Source of the DNA: Agarilytica sp045430285 | GTDB lineage: Bacteria > Pseudomonadota > Gammaproteobacteria > Pseudomonadales > Cellvibrionaceae | Direction of reading: 5' to 3' | Assembly: GCA_045430285.1 (NCBI GenBank) | Contig: JAILXV010000002.1 | Coordinates: 620,001 to 684,000 of the forward strand | DNA: 64,000 bases | In this document: positions 34,038 through 42,426 of the stretch, one piece after another | Layout: every line of letters begins with the position of its first letter | Numbering within the stretch: the stretch's first letter is position 1 | The notes under the pieces: generated by a model | Database searches by the model: none | Told to the model about the DNA's origin: nothing | Seen by the model: the letters and a program-made list of their open reading frames with translations, nothing else | Program-made: the position numbers and the translations under genes

Positions 34038-34454
34038 ATGAGTGAAGCAGAGTTTCCAATTGAGGGCAGCTGTCAATGCGGCCGTGTATGTTACAAGTTA
34101 CTCAAAAAACCCGACACGATGTATGCCTGCCACTGCAAGGCATGTCAGAAACTCTCGACGAGTGCGTTCAGTATTACAGCCTTTGTTAAAGCTGAGGATT
34201 TCGAAGTAGAGGGCGAAATGAACGAATGGGGGCGACTGGCCGATAGTGGGAACAAAAACCACGCAAAATTTTGCCCCACCTGCGGAAATCGTATTTATCA
34301 CTTCAACCCCGACAAGCCTGAAATGATCAAACTCAAGCCTGCCAGCATGGACGACACAAGCTGGATTAAGCCATCGGCCCATATCTGGTTATGCGAAAAA
34401 CAAGATTGGTTTGAAGCCCCCAAAGATACGCCACAATACGACAAGCAACCCTAA
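34038..34454 (+). CDS. GFA/CENP-V-family zinc protein
   Basis: A 138-residue protein of the glutathione-dependent-formaldehyde-activating-enzyme-like family. The zinc-binding Cys sets are CQCG, CHCKACQK and FCPTCGNRIYH. GGAG 9 bp upstream supports the ATG at 34038 over an in-frame GTG at 33993. Despite the family name, few members act on formaldehyde, so no reaction is assigned. It follows the GNAT gene by 93 bp on the same strand. Confidence 0.88.
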   Translation: MSEAEFPIEGSCQCGRVCYKLLKKPDTMYACHCKACQKLSTSAFSITAFVKAEDFEVEGEMNEWGRLADSGNKNHAKFCPTCGNRIYHFNPDKPEMIKLKPASMDDTSWIKPSAHIWLCEKQDWFEAPKDTPQYDKQP

Positions 34455-34516
34455 CATTCGTCACATTGCCTACCCCAAGGGTTCGCCTTAAGAGCTGTGG
34501 ACATTGATGTAAATTC

Positions 34517-34533
34517 GGCCTGATAATCAGGCC
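34517..34533. terminator. Possible terminator between convergent genes
   Basis: GGCCTGA-TAA-TCAGGCC: a 7-bp stem abutting the stop of the receiver protein. The T-tract is poor on both strands, so this is a weak call. Confidence 0.4.
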
Positions 34534-35679
34534 CTAGCCACGTACCATCTTGTTGAAAATGGCCGATATATCGCCAATACTGCCAATCCCTTCAGCCTGT
34601 CGAAGGCATTCCTCGATATGATTCACGATGCCTTTTTCTACCCCACGCTCCAAATTTAGCGCATCCACATAATTTCTGGTGTCTCGCAGGCGCTCAATAA
34701 GCCGCTCTCTCACTTCGCGGTTCTGATTGTTAAGCGTCTTTTCCAGAAAGAAAATGGCGTTATCTAAATTCTGAACCCCTTCTCTTTGATGCGCTTTTTC
34801 CCGAGCTTCCAATTCAATAATTTCAAAACGATTGCTCGCAGAATTGATCAATAGCTGAATATTATCCCGCACACGGTTATATTTATCAGCGTTATCCTGA
34901 GGCATATTTTTGACAAGCAATGAAAGGTTTTTGTTGTGAAAGATCAAGCGATTACGTGGATGACTGCGCGCCTCACCTTTGGCTTCTTTCGCCAACAACT
35001 TAGCCTCCAAGCTATCGACCCGACACCCAATATACTGCATTCCCGCATAGGTTCTCATCTGTAAGCTGCCATCCAAACCGAGCACACGACAAACTTTTAC
35101 AAGCTCGTAACCCAGGTCCACGACATCTTCAAAGTCGGTACATTTTTGATGAAACCCCATAAGAACGCTCATTTCGTATAGCTGCTCCAACGCGGATTTT
35201 TCAAGCCCAGGATTCTCTTTATTTATCTCGTATTGCTGCGCCCATTCTTTTTGTTTTCCGGCGTTTTCAAGCGCAATATTGATCTGCCGAATAAGTTCGC
35301 CTTTATCAAACGGCTTGGTGATATAGTCTTCAGCGCCGCAGGCATACCCCTCCACACGATCAGACACCTGATCTAAAGACGTTAAAAAAATAACGGGGAT
35401 AAATGCCGTATCGTCCGAAGCCTTTAGCGCTTGGCACACGCTAAACCCATCGAGACCAGGCATCCGAATATCGAGCAAAATCAAATCGGGAGAAATGTCC
35501 CCGACAGACGCTAAGCATTGCTTGCCTGAATCCAAGGTGACCACGTCAAATTCATCCTCTAAGCAGGACCTAACCAACTCGAGGTTTATCTCACTATCAT
35601 CAACTACCAAAATTCTAAACACGGTCGTCTCACCATAGATTTCGTCGAAAGAGCCACTGACTTGCTCATAAAATGTCAC
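34534..35679 (-). CDS. Response regulator with uncharacterised C-terminal output
   Basis: A 381-residue protein. The receiver domain (about 20-140) has VVDDSE, phospho-acceptor Asp in LILLDIRMPGLDG, FLTS and the ITKPF Lys. The remaining ~240 residues resemble no output domain I know. They are soluble, mainly helical, and end in a coiled coil (NQNREVRERLIERLRDTRNY). They include a compact region (VCRVLGLDGSLQMRTYAGMQYIG) that looks like a sensor fold. The GTG at 35679 is uncertain; another GTG at 35622, preceded by GGTGAG, would start directly at FRILVVDD. No kinase is adjacent. Confidence 0.85.
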   Translation of the reverse strand: MTFYEQVSGSFDEIYGETTVFRILVVDDSEINLELVRSCLEDEFDVVTLDSGKQCLASVGDISPDLILLDIRMPGLDGFSVCQALKASDDTAFIPVIFLTSLDQVSDRVEGYACGAEDYITKPFDKGELIRQINIALENAGKQKEWAQQYEINKENPGLEKSALEQLYEMSVLMGFHQKCTDFEDVVDLGYELVKVCRVLGLDGSLQMRTYAGMQYIGCRVDSLEAKLLAKEAKGEARSHPRNRLIFHNKNLSLLVKNMPQDNADKYNRVRDNIQLLINSASNRFEIIELEAREKAHQREGVQNLDNAIFFLEKTLNNQNREVRERLIERLRDTRNYVDALNLERGVEKGIVNHIEECLRQAEGIGSIGDISAIFNKMVRG

Positions 35680-35867
35680 TGTAGAGCACGATTTATCACC
35701 AAAACCCGATAAGGTTTAGGATTTTAGACTCCGAGACTACAGAATATCTGACATGACTGGTATATTATGTTGCGCCAAAATAGTTCAATAGATGACACCA
35801 AAAACAACACTCGGTAAAGCAAGGGTTACAATTTGCAACCAGTCCAAACATTTCAGGCTTTATCTGT

Positions 35868-36212
35868 ATGAAAATTGAGCAGAGACTCAGATTAGCACGT
35901 GAAAACGCAAATTTCACGCAAACAGAATTAGGAGAAAAAATTGGCAAGTCAAAAGGATCTATTATTGCTTACGAGAAAGATGCATCTGGCATATCTCTCA
36001 AAACAGCGATGGCTATCGCCTCAGTTACTGACAAAACCATCGAATGGATAGCAAACGGCAGCATAAAGGAAGGGAACACCGACTCAGAACTTGCCAGACT
36101 GTTTAAAGAAATTTCCGTACTCGACCCCATTAGCATACAAAAAATTCAAGAAGTTATTGAAGCGATGCTCCTAAAAGCCCACGCAACCAAATATACCAAC
36201 CCAGGGTATTAG
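35868..36212 (+). CDS. XRE-family transcriptional regulator
   Basis: A 114-residue protein with an N-terminal HTH_3 domain (RLRLARENANFTQTELGEKI, then GKSKGSIIAYEKDASGISL). A short helical tail (LDPISIQKIQEVIEAMLL) probably dimerises. It resembles small phage-like or stand-alone repressors. No prophage or toxin gene is next to it. An 18-bp perfect palindrome 34 bp after its stop could be an operator. Its own promoter lies in the 188-bp gap upstream. Confidence 0.88.
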   Translation: MKIEQRLRLARENANFTQTELGEKIGKSKGSIIAYEKDASGISLKTAMAIASVTDKTIEWIANGSIKEGNTDSELARLFKEISVLDPISIQKIQEVIEAMLLKAHATKYTNPGY

Positions 36213-36245
36213 ATCTATACTTTTGTCGTATCAAAACAAACACAC

Positions 36246-36263
36246 GGATTGGCGCGCCAATCC
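36246..36263. repeat. 18-bp perfect palindrome
   Basis: GGATTGGCGCGCCAATCC has no spacer, so it suits a dimeric DNA-binding protein better than an RNA hairpin. It lies between the XRE regulator and the PilZ gene. Confidence 0.6.
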
Positions 36264-36489
36264 TGTCAAGTCTGAATTATTAAACTTAATTGAATCAAAA
36301 TATCATACCAAAATAGCGGTCAGATAAATTACTTACATCTCTGGGGCCTCACTTAGATAATGTGTTAATCATTTGAACCCTTCGCGCGCGGATCACAAAC
36401 TCCGATCGCATTCATACTGATCACTCGCCCAGCGTACATATAAATCTCTCAGCTACGACATACCACATTCCGTATACGCCAAAAATAAC

Positions 36490-36508
36490 AATAATGATTC
36501 TCATTACC
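36490..36508. promoter_or_regulatory. Strong Fur-box match upstream of PilZ protein
   Basis: AATAATGATTCTCATTACC matches about 15 of 19 positions of the Fur consensus. It lies 66 bp before the PilZ ATG, a position suited to repression by Fe-Fur. Confidence 0.65.
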
Positions 36509-36574
36509 TCCTTGAGATATCCTTAGTTTTCGTCTATTTATTAAGGGTCCCTTCTCTAAAAATTAAGAAGTCTA

Positions 36575-37249
36575 ATGGAAGAATATTTCACCGCCGATCG
36601 CCTACTTGAGCTCAAGATGGGCACCGTTGTTCAGGTGTGTCGTGAAGATAACGATATGCACTTCACTGTAAGCCTCGTAGGCGTCGATAACGGCAAAAGC
36701 ATTATCACATCACTACCCCCCAAGATTTCCCTGCCTGATGGCTCACGCTTCGTCGAAATCTTCGCAAAAGATACAATGCTGGAGATGAAAACCATACACG
36801 ATGGCCGAGTAGTCGCTTTCGAATCAGCGGTTCAAGGCATGTATCGTGATGATCTTTTAATTGGCTCGTTCCCAGAAATGATAGAGACCCGCCGGCTGAG
36901 AAAAGATATTCGGCTTCCTTGTGCACTCTCTTGCGATATTCGATGGATGGACCACGAGTCTTACGGTGTTATCACTAATATCAGTCACGGCGGCTGCCAG
37001 ATTAGCGTGCCCAAAGACAATGAATATGATTTCATTGAAGAATCACTCAATACGCACCGAACCTTAGACTTAGAAATTTTTTTCCCCATTTCAGAAGAGC
37101 CGGTCATTATTGGCGGAACGGTGAAGTCCTCCGACTGCCAAGTCGACGGTGCCTGTAAATTAGGTCTGGCATTTACAGGGCAGTACGAAAGTGTCCGGCG
37201 ATACCTGGAATCACTCCAATTAGATAGTGTTGCGCCTTTTTTCTTTTGA
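36575..37249 (+). CDS. PilZ-domain c-di-GMP receptor (YcgR-like)
   Basis: A 224-residue protein with an N-terminal YcgR-like beta domain (about 1-105) and a C-terminal PilZ domain. The c-di-GMP motif is RRLRKDIR (R-x3-R), followed by ITNISHGGCQI (the [DN]-x-S-x2-G element). YcgR-type proteins slow flagellar motors or alter motility when c-di-GMP rises. A Fur-box match upstream suggests iron-dependent expression, unusual for this family. Its architecture matches the second PilZ protein in the window (42389-43060). The ribosome-binding site is weak. Confidence 0.9.
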   Translation: MEEYFTADRLLELKMGTVVQVCREDNDMHFTVSLVGVDNGKSIITSLPPKISLPDGSRFVEIFAKDTMLEMKTIHDGRVVAFESAVQGMYRDDLLIGSFPEMIETRRLRKDIRLPCALSCDIRWMDHESYGVITNISHGGCQISVPKDNEYDFIEESLNTHRTLDLEIFFPISEEPVIIGGTVKSSDCQVDGACKLGLAFTGQYESVRRYLESLQLDSVAPFFF

Positions 37250-37408
37250 TTTAGTTAACACCCTGTCTACACCCTTCACATGTCACACAATGACTAACGA
37301 AGTATCGGCAAAACGCGGCTTAATGAATATAATCTCGGCTCCGTTGCCATCGTTTATATACAACAATCTCTCGACGCTTCCAATATAAGGCTAAATCGAC
37401 ACTAAGAT

Positions 37409-37969
37409 ATGGAAAAACACTTTCTCTCCGCGAACCAACTACTGTTAGATTCATACGCACTCGCTAAACAAATTTTTCTCGATGGCTACACACCCGACAT
37501 GATCATCGGCGTATGGCGTGGGGGCACGCCAGTGGCGATTGCAGTGCAAGAGTTTCTCGAATACAAAGGGCTTAACGCTGAGCATTGCGCAATCAAAACC
37601 TCGTCATATGAAGGGATAGACCAACAAAATAAACGTGTCGTAGTTTCAGGCTTAGAACATATATTTGAACAGAAAAAGGCTATTGAGCGGCTGCTGATTA
37701 TTGACGATGTCTTTGACTCAGGTCGCTCTGTACAAGCGATTATTAACGCGCTCACTAAAGAAACCCGCGGAAAAACCGAGCATGAAACCAAGATCGCATG
37801 TCCTTGGTACAAACCCTCACACAATCGCACCAAGATCGTGCCCGACTATTTTTGCCATACGACAGACAAGTGGCTGGTGTTCCCTCACGAACTCATGCAT
37901 TTAAGTGATGACGAGCTGTCACAGGGCAAAGGAGAGGAAATCGCTACGCTCCTGGACCTGAAGCGGTAA
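37409..37969 (+). CDS. Purine-type phosphoribosyltransferase
   Basis: A 186-residue type-I phosphoribosyltransferase. The PRPP-binding loop is LLIIDDVFDSGRS and the pyrophosphate loop is GVWRGGTPVA. WYKPSHNRTKIVPDYF and KWLVFPHEL resemble the base-binding end of xanthine/guanine or hypoxanthine phosphoribosyltransferases. It salvages a purine base to its nucleotide, and the base is not assigned. It is transcribed alone and converges on exbD, with a terminator between them. Confidence 0.88.
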   Translation: MEKHFLSANQLLLDSYALAKQIFLDGYTPDMIIGVWRGGTPVAIAVQEFLEYKGLNAEHCAIKTSSYEGIDQQNKRVVVSGLEHIFEQKKAIERLLIIDDVFDSGRSVQAIINALTKETRGKTEHETKIACPWYKPSHNRTKIVPDYFCHTTDKWLVFPHELMHLSDDELSQGKGEEIATLLDLKR

Positions 37970-37985
37970 CAAATCCAACAGACAT

Positions 37986-38010
37986 AAAAAAAGCGGCCAA
38001 TAGCCGCTTT
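37986..38010. terminator. Intrinsic terminator between convergent genes
   Basis: AAGCGGC-CAATA-GCCGCTT: a 7-bp stem. On the minus strand it is followed by a run of T, so it mainly ends exbD; on the plus strand the T-tract is only three bases. Confidence 0.85.
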
Positions 38011-38032
38011 GAATTATTCAGGTTAAGGACAA

Positions 38033-38452
38033 CTAATCTTTAAATGGCACAAGAGAAACGTTAAAGATTTTAGCTTCTCTCGCTGCATCAGCAATGGCCA
38101 CATAAGTGTTTGCAGTAGATTGCTCATGAGCACGTACCACAACACCACCCTCTGGGTTTTCCGCAGATTTCTGAGCAATCAACGATCTAACCGCACGAAT
38201 ATCAACACGACGCTGATCAATATAAATCTCATCGGAAGAAGTCACTGAGATCAAAATATTCTTTGATTCCGCATCTGGTGGAGGCGGCTGATCGTTATCT
38301 TCAGGAACATTGACACCGATTGACTTTTCCTTGAGGAAAGACGCTGTCACGATAAAGAAAATGAGCATGATGAATACAACATCAAGCATTGGTGTTAAAT
38401 CGATTTCTGCCTTATCTTCCGATTCAGCCTTATTCTTTTTTCTTCGACTCAC
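38033..38452 (-). CDS. exbD: ExbD/TolR-family protein (orphan)
   Basis: A 139-residue proton-channel partner. It has a short basic cytoplasmic start, then a single membrane helix containing the essential Asp (IDLTPMLDVVFIMLIFFIVT), then a periplasmic domain. It would work with an ExbB/TolQ-like protein to energise TonB-type or Tol-type transport. No exbB or tonB lies beside it, which is unusual because these genes normally cluster; a TonB-like protein is found ~11 kb away (49487-50671) but has a signal peptide rather than an anchor. A terminator follows directly. Confidence 0.92.
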   Translation of the reverse strand: MSRRKKNKAESEDKAEIDLTPMLDVVFIMLIFFIVTASFLKEKSIGVNVPEDNDQPPPPDAESKNILISVTSSDEIYIDQRRVDIRAVRSLIAQKSAENPEGGVVVRAHEQSTANTYVAIADAAREAKIFNVSLVPFKD

Positions 38453-38845
38453 CTGTTATTCTCCGCTATTCATTCGAGTTGGCTTGTTTAGTCGTATGTA
38501 CTGCCTAGCCAGAGCCATGTCTTACTGTAAATCTTAGTGAATCACCCTGATCATCCGGTCAATTTCACCCTAGCTTACTCCCAACTCACAAATGAGCGTG
38601 GAGGGTTTGGCCGCCATATGCGGACCAGAATACTACCATGTGTCCGCAAGAGACTCTATCTAAAACACCATTATATACCCTAGAGACACAGCTTGCTGTT
38701 TATGCCTACCAATTATAGTCTAAGCGCACGCTATACAGCCGCGCCCATCTCGTCTTCGAGCGCTAAAGTCGTGTAAAAATTACGCTATTTTGCACCGCAC
38801 AATTCCAACAAAATTCACACCAACCTAAAATGCTTCCGGCAATGA
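38453..38845. other. Intergenic region without a gene
   Basis: About 390 bp. TGCGGAC (38619-38625) and GTCCGCA (38642-38648) are inverted arms with a 16-nt spacer. No ORF or terminator was recognised. Confidence 0.5.
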
Positions 38846-39913
38846 TCAATCGTTATCCAGATCTAAACAAAGCTGACTTGGTGCATCGCTCCCTAAGCGG
38901 GTACCGACACCGAGAAGCCTAACAGGGATTTTTTTTCGTTGCCAAGCGGCGCTTAGTAGCCGCCCATAGATATCTTTCGTATCCGAATACTTCGAAAAAA
39001 CAAACGAAGTCTCGATTGTCGTAACCGAGAAATCATTGAACTTGAGCTTTACAAATGCTTTATTTGTTTTTTCTTTAGCCTCCGACTTTTCTATGCGAGA
39101 TAGCAACTCGGGCAATATGCTATTTAATTTGCGAAATAATCCCGCTAACGACGTTATGTCTTCGGCATATGTTTTTTCAACACTAATTGATTTACGTTCG
39201 GATAATGGCCGTACGTCTCTATCATCCTCACCTCTGGCCATACTGAATAACTTAGAGCCAAAGGTTCCAAATAGACGAACTAAACGTTCCAATCCACAAG
39301 ATAGGATGTCATCACAACAATAAATCCCATAACGGGCGAGTTTTTCGGCAGTAACAGGCCCAACGCCAGGAAGTTTTTTTACCGATAGTGGGCGCACGAA
39401 ATCTTCCACCATTGAAGGCTCAACCACAAATAGCCCATTTGGTTTCTTCCAATCACTCGCAACTTTCGCCAAAAACTTTACCGGCGCAACACCTGCAGAC
39501 ACGGATATTCCCACATCCGTTGCTACCTGATGCCGGATATGACGTGCGATTAATGTGGCGCTCCCTCTCAAATTATCCGACTCAGTTACATCCAAATATG
39601 CCTCATCCAAAGAAAGTGGCTCAATTAAATCGGTGTATTGCGAAAAGATAGAACGCATTGCGTGTGAATATTCTCTATAAAGCGACATGCGAGGCGGGAG
39701 TATTTTCAAAAATGGGCAAAGCTTTATCGCGTGAGCCGAAGACATCGCGCTATGCACGCCAAACTTTCGCGCTTCATAGTTACAGGTCGCAATAACACCG
39801 CGAGAATCAGGCTGACCGCCAACAGCAACAGGATGGGCGTCTAACTCCGGCGTTTCTCGCATTTCAACGGCAGCAAAAAAACAATCTGCGTCAATATGAA
39901 TAATCTTTTTCAT
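38846..39913 (-). CDS. dinB: DNA polymerase IV (SOS Y-family polymerase)
   Basis: An error-prone translesion polymerase of 355 aa. It has the first metal motif IIHIDADCFFAAVEMRE, the second SLDEAYLDVTE, the RHIRHQVATDVGISVSAGVAPVKFLAKVASDWKKP segment (seen in pieces), the helix-hairpin-helix KLPGVGPVTAEKL and the little-finger region. The ATG at 39913 is chosen over one at 39925, with GGAG 7 bp upstream. A perfect CTG-N10-CAG LexA box lies 17 bp before the start, so SOS induction is expected. The C-terminus ends at LCLDLDND, without an obvious beta-clamp motif beyond QLCLDL. Confidence 0.96.
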   Translation of the reverse strand: MKKIIHIDADCFFAAVEMRETPELDAHPVAVGGQPDSRGVIATCNYEARKFGVHSAMSSAHAIKLCPFLKILPPRMSLYREYSHAMRSIFSQYTDLIEPLSLDEAYLDVTESDNLRGSATLIARHIRHQVATDVGISVSAGVAPVKFLAKVASDWKKPNGLFVVEPSMVEDFVRPLSVKKLPGVGPVTAEKLARYGIYCCDDILSCGLERLVRLFGTFGSKLFSMARGEDDRDVRPLSERKSISVEKTYAEDITSLAGLFRKLNSILPELLSRIEKSEAKEKTNKAFVKLKFNDFSVTTIETSFVFSKYSDTKDIYGRLLSAAWQRKKIPVRLLGVGTRLGSDAPSQLCLDLDND

Positions 39914-39929
39914 TAAACGCTCCAAAACA

Positions 39930-39945
39930 CTGTATTAGCATACAG
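39930..39945. promoter_or_regulatory. LexA (SOS) box of dinB
   Basis: CTGTATTAGCATACAG fits CTG-N10-CAG with a TA-rich centre, the gammaproteobacterial LexA site. Its position immediately before dinB is as expected. Confidence 0.88.
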
Positions 39946-40766
39946 TTCTTTTAAATAAAATCACGAATTTATTTAGCGTTTGGGATTATCCGATCGTTTT
40001 GAGGTTATTTTTTTAAACCAGAGACGAGCATATTCGAAACATTTATCCTCATAACGATTGAAAGACACATTACCTTCGCTCATAAAACTCTTGTAACAAT
40101 GATCCCTGAATTTTATAAAAAAGGCCGATTTTCAGGTAAGAACCAATAATTCATTGTATAAAAATCATATTTTATGTCGAAGATCGCTATAAAAAATCGT
40201 AAAACACTCCAAAACAAAGATGTGCGGATCAGATTATTAAGTCTGATTCCGCAATATCTGGCTCAAAAAACCAGATATTTAGATTAAACCTAAGTGTTTT
40301 ATCAAAATTAGAAGATAGTTCTACATTTCAGATCAATAAAAATTCCGAACGTCTGTACACCATCAGACTTTTTATGGTTCTACGAAGCCAACATCATTTT
40401 TATTATTTAAAACGAAAGTAGAAATGGCGCGCAGCACTTAAATCTTAAATAATTCTTCATTCGGGTATATTTGTTTCTTACTTTAAAAGGCAAAACTAAA
40501 TCGCCAATAAAACTATGTTTCAATCTAATGTATTAATCCGAAATCACGTTAAACCGTGAATTTGTTTTTCATGTTTTATTTTGAATAAATACGGGATTTT
40601 CCTTCGAAAAAAATCTATTTTTTATTAAAAAACGAGTTTTTTGTTAAAAACATGTAAAAAAAACCAAAAAACCCTTAAAAATCAATAAAAAAGCTTGAAT
40701 TTTTCTTGTTATTTCGTAATGTAGTGCTACAACTTCTATAACTCCTAATAAAAAAGGGTATTTATC
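39946..40766. other. Long AT-rich region before the nucleoid protein gene
   Basis: About 820 bp, strongly AT-rich, with no ORF of note. Hairpins seen: AATATCTGG/CCAGATATT (40253-40279) and GTCTG/CAGAC followed by TTTTTAT (40351-40373, only a 5-bp stem). It presumably contains the promoter of the downstream gene; an AT-hook target or a small RNA is possible. Confidence 0.5.
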
Positions 40767-41579
40767 ATGGCTGGTCGTAAAGCAAAAGTTGTCGATGCGG
40801 TTGCATCTCTTGAAAAAGAGTTGGCTGCACTTAAATCTAAACTAGACAAAGCACGTGCTGCAGAAGTTAAGTCTTCTAAAGCTGCTGCAGCTAAAGCGGC
40901 AAGCGATGCTGCAAGCGCTGCTAAAAAAGCTGCCGCTGCTAAGAAGAAAGTAGCTGTAATTCGTAAAAAGAAAAAATCTGCTGCCCAAGCAACACAATTA
41001 GCAGCTGCAAGAAAGGCTTCTACAGCGGCAAACGCCGTTGCATCTGCCGCTAAAAAGGTCTCTGGCGAAGCTAAAGCTGCTGCTGCTACCGTTTCTGCTA
41101 ACGCTAAAGCCGCTGCTACACTGGCAAAAGCTGTTGCAAAAGAAGAAGCTGCATACGCTAAGAAAGCCGCTGCCGCTGCCAAGAAAGCTGCTGCGAAAGC
41201 TGCTGCTGCTGCGAAAGCCGCTGCTAAGAAAGAAGCTGCTCGCGCTAAAGCTGCTGCCAAGAAAGCTGCTGCGAAAGAAAAAGCTGCTGCTAAGAAAGCT
41301 GCCGCTAAAGCGAAAGCCGCTGCTAAAAAGGCCGCTGCGAAAGCTAAAGCTAAAAAAGCACCAGCTAAGAAGAAAGCTGCCGCTAAAAAAGCGCCTGCCA
41401 AGAAGAAAGCCCCAGCTAAGAAAAAGGCGGCTGCTAAGCGTGGTCGTCCTGCCGCCAAGAAAGCTGCTAAAAAAGCACCAGCCAAGAAGGCTGCTGGTAA
41501 ACGTGGTCGCCCAGCAGCGAAGAAAACTGCTGCTAAAAAGGCACCTGCAAAGCGCCGCGGTCGTCCACCAAAGAAGTAA
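40767..41579 (+). CDS. Histone H1-like Ala/Lys-rich DNA-binding protein with AT-hooks (AlgP-like)
   Basis: A 270-residue, very basic protein. An N-terminal part with a short coiled coil (VDAVASLEKELAALKSKLDK) is followed by ~200 residues of AAAKK-type repeats as in histone H1 tails and Pseudomonas AlgP. Three AT-hook cores (KRGRPAAKK twice, and RRGRPPKK at the C-terminus) should bind the minor groove of AT-rich DNA. It likely compacts the nucleoid or tunes transcription. Repeat-rich DNA means length may vary between strains. The reverse strand has a long open frame caused by the repeats, which is not a gene. A strong terminator follows. Confidence 0.9.
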   Translation: MAGRKAKVVDAVASLEKELAALKSKLDKARAAEVKSSKAAAAKAASDAASAAKKAAAAKKKVAVIRKKKKSAAQATQLAAARKASTAANAVASAAKKVSGEAKAAAATVSANAKAAATLAKAVAKEEAAYAKKAAAAAKKAAAKAAAAAKAAAKKEAARAKAAAKKAAAKEKAAAKKAAAKAKAAAKKAAAKAKAKKAPAKKKAAAKKAPAKKKAPAKKKAAAKRGRPAAKKAAKKAPAKKAAGKRGRPAAKKTAAKKAPAKRRGRPPKK

Positions 41580-41602
41580 TCCGAACTTAATCGTTCTATT
41601 GC

Positions 41603-41632
41603 AAAAACCGTCGCATCTGCGGCGGTTTTTTT
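41603..41632 (+). terminator. Intrinsic terminator of AlgP-like gene
   Basis: AAAAACCGTCGC-ATCT-GCGGCGGTTTTT forms a 12-bp stem with one G-U pair and a TTTTTTT tail. Confidence 0.92.
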
Positions 41633-41760
41633 ATGGGCGCTCCAAAAACACCGCCGCAGCAAACCAAATCAACAGATTCACCCACCACAATCGGGTAATA
41701 ATGGGGTTGGGGACAAGATGCCGGCGTTATTGAACAATGAAACGCCCATATGATCGAGGA

Positions 41761-42426
41761 TTACTTCTTTCTTGCTGAAATACGCGTTTTTAGCAGGTCA
41801 CTTTCCGAAAATTTACATACAGCTCGATACGCCAAAGCAGCACCCTGCACGTTTTTCGCATTAAAATCGACAGTAAAGATTGCGGATTCATCGCTTATCT
41901 CATCTGGCACCGCAGGAAACGCAGTAATCCATTGAACGTCTTTCATCAAGCGAACTTTTAGCGCTAAACCTTCTTGGCAAAGACCCGAAAGCTTGAGAAT
42001 ACGAGCATCGCGCGCCTCTTGCTTGCGCTTTTCTTCCTCTAAACGAAGCGCTTCCAAATCCTCAGCAGTAGGCTCTACTGGGAGTTCAATGACCGTCGTT
42101 AACGTTTCGAAGGTTAAGCCATCGACCATTTCGTTATAGGTTCTTCCATTGGCTTGCCGGCACAAAAACCGATAAACAGGATGATCCGAAGTAGAATCAT
42201 CCAGATCGATGGTTCCCCGAAGAATAGTCACGCAGCGTTCTAGGTTTTCAGCAGATTGAGCGGCTTTTTTTAGTTCAAGGAACAAAGGGCCGTATTTGCC
42301 AGGCAACCAAAGGCTTTTGTCGTCAAAAGAGTGTGAGAATGAAGCAAGAGCCATCAACCCAATAAGAGTCATCAGGCCAATAGATGAGCTAACGTATAGT
42401 TTGGATTTTACCGAAGGCCATTGCAT
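41761..42426 (-). CDS. Exported protein of unknown function, 221 aa
   Basis: Not recognised. The chosen start (ATG at 42426) gives a basic n-region and a hydrophobic segment (SSSIGLMTLIGLMALASFS) like a signal peptide. It would overlap the upstream PilZ gene by 38 bp; an ATG at 42375 without overlap is the alternative. The mature part has four Cys (ERCVT, FLCRQ, GLCQE, AVCKF), which may form disulfides, and a charged helix (LEALRLEEEKRKQEARDARI). It follows a PilZ gene on the same strand and is probably co-transcribed, so it may act at the envelope in the same process. Confidence 0.65.
   Translation of the reverse strand: MQWPSVKSKLYVSSSIGLMTLIGLMALASFSHSFDDKSLWLPGKYGPLFLELKKAAQSAENLERCVTILRGTIDLDDSTSDHPVYRFLCRQANGRTYNEMVDGLTFETLTTVIELPVEPTAEDLEALRLEEEKRKQEARDARILKLSGLCQEGLALKVRLMKDVQWITAFPAVPDEISDESAIFTVDFNAKNVQGAALAYRAVCKFSESDLLKTRISARKK

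Larger units (their letters stand above)
36213..36574. other. Intergenic region upstream of PilZ gene
   Basis: About 360 bp without a gene; holds the 18-bp palindrome at 36246-36263 and a strong Fur-box match at 36490-36508. Confidence 0.6.

Noticed and set aside
40745..41662. 305-codon open frame on the minus strand
   Set aside because: It mirrors the AAAKK-repeat gene on the plus strand; codon bias of the repeats keeps the antisense frame open. It has no ribosome-binding site and spans the terminator.
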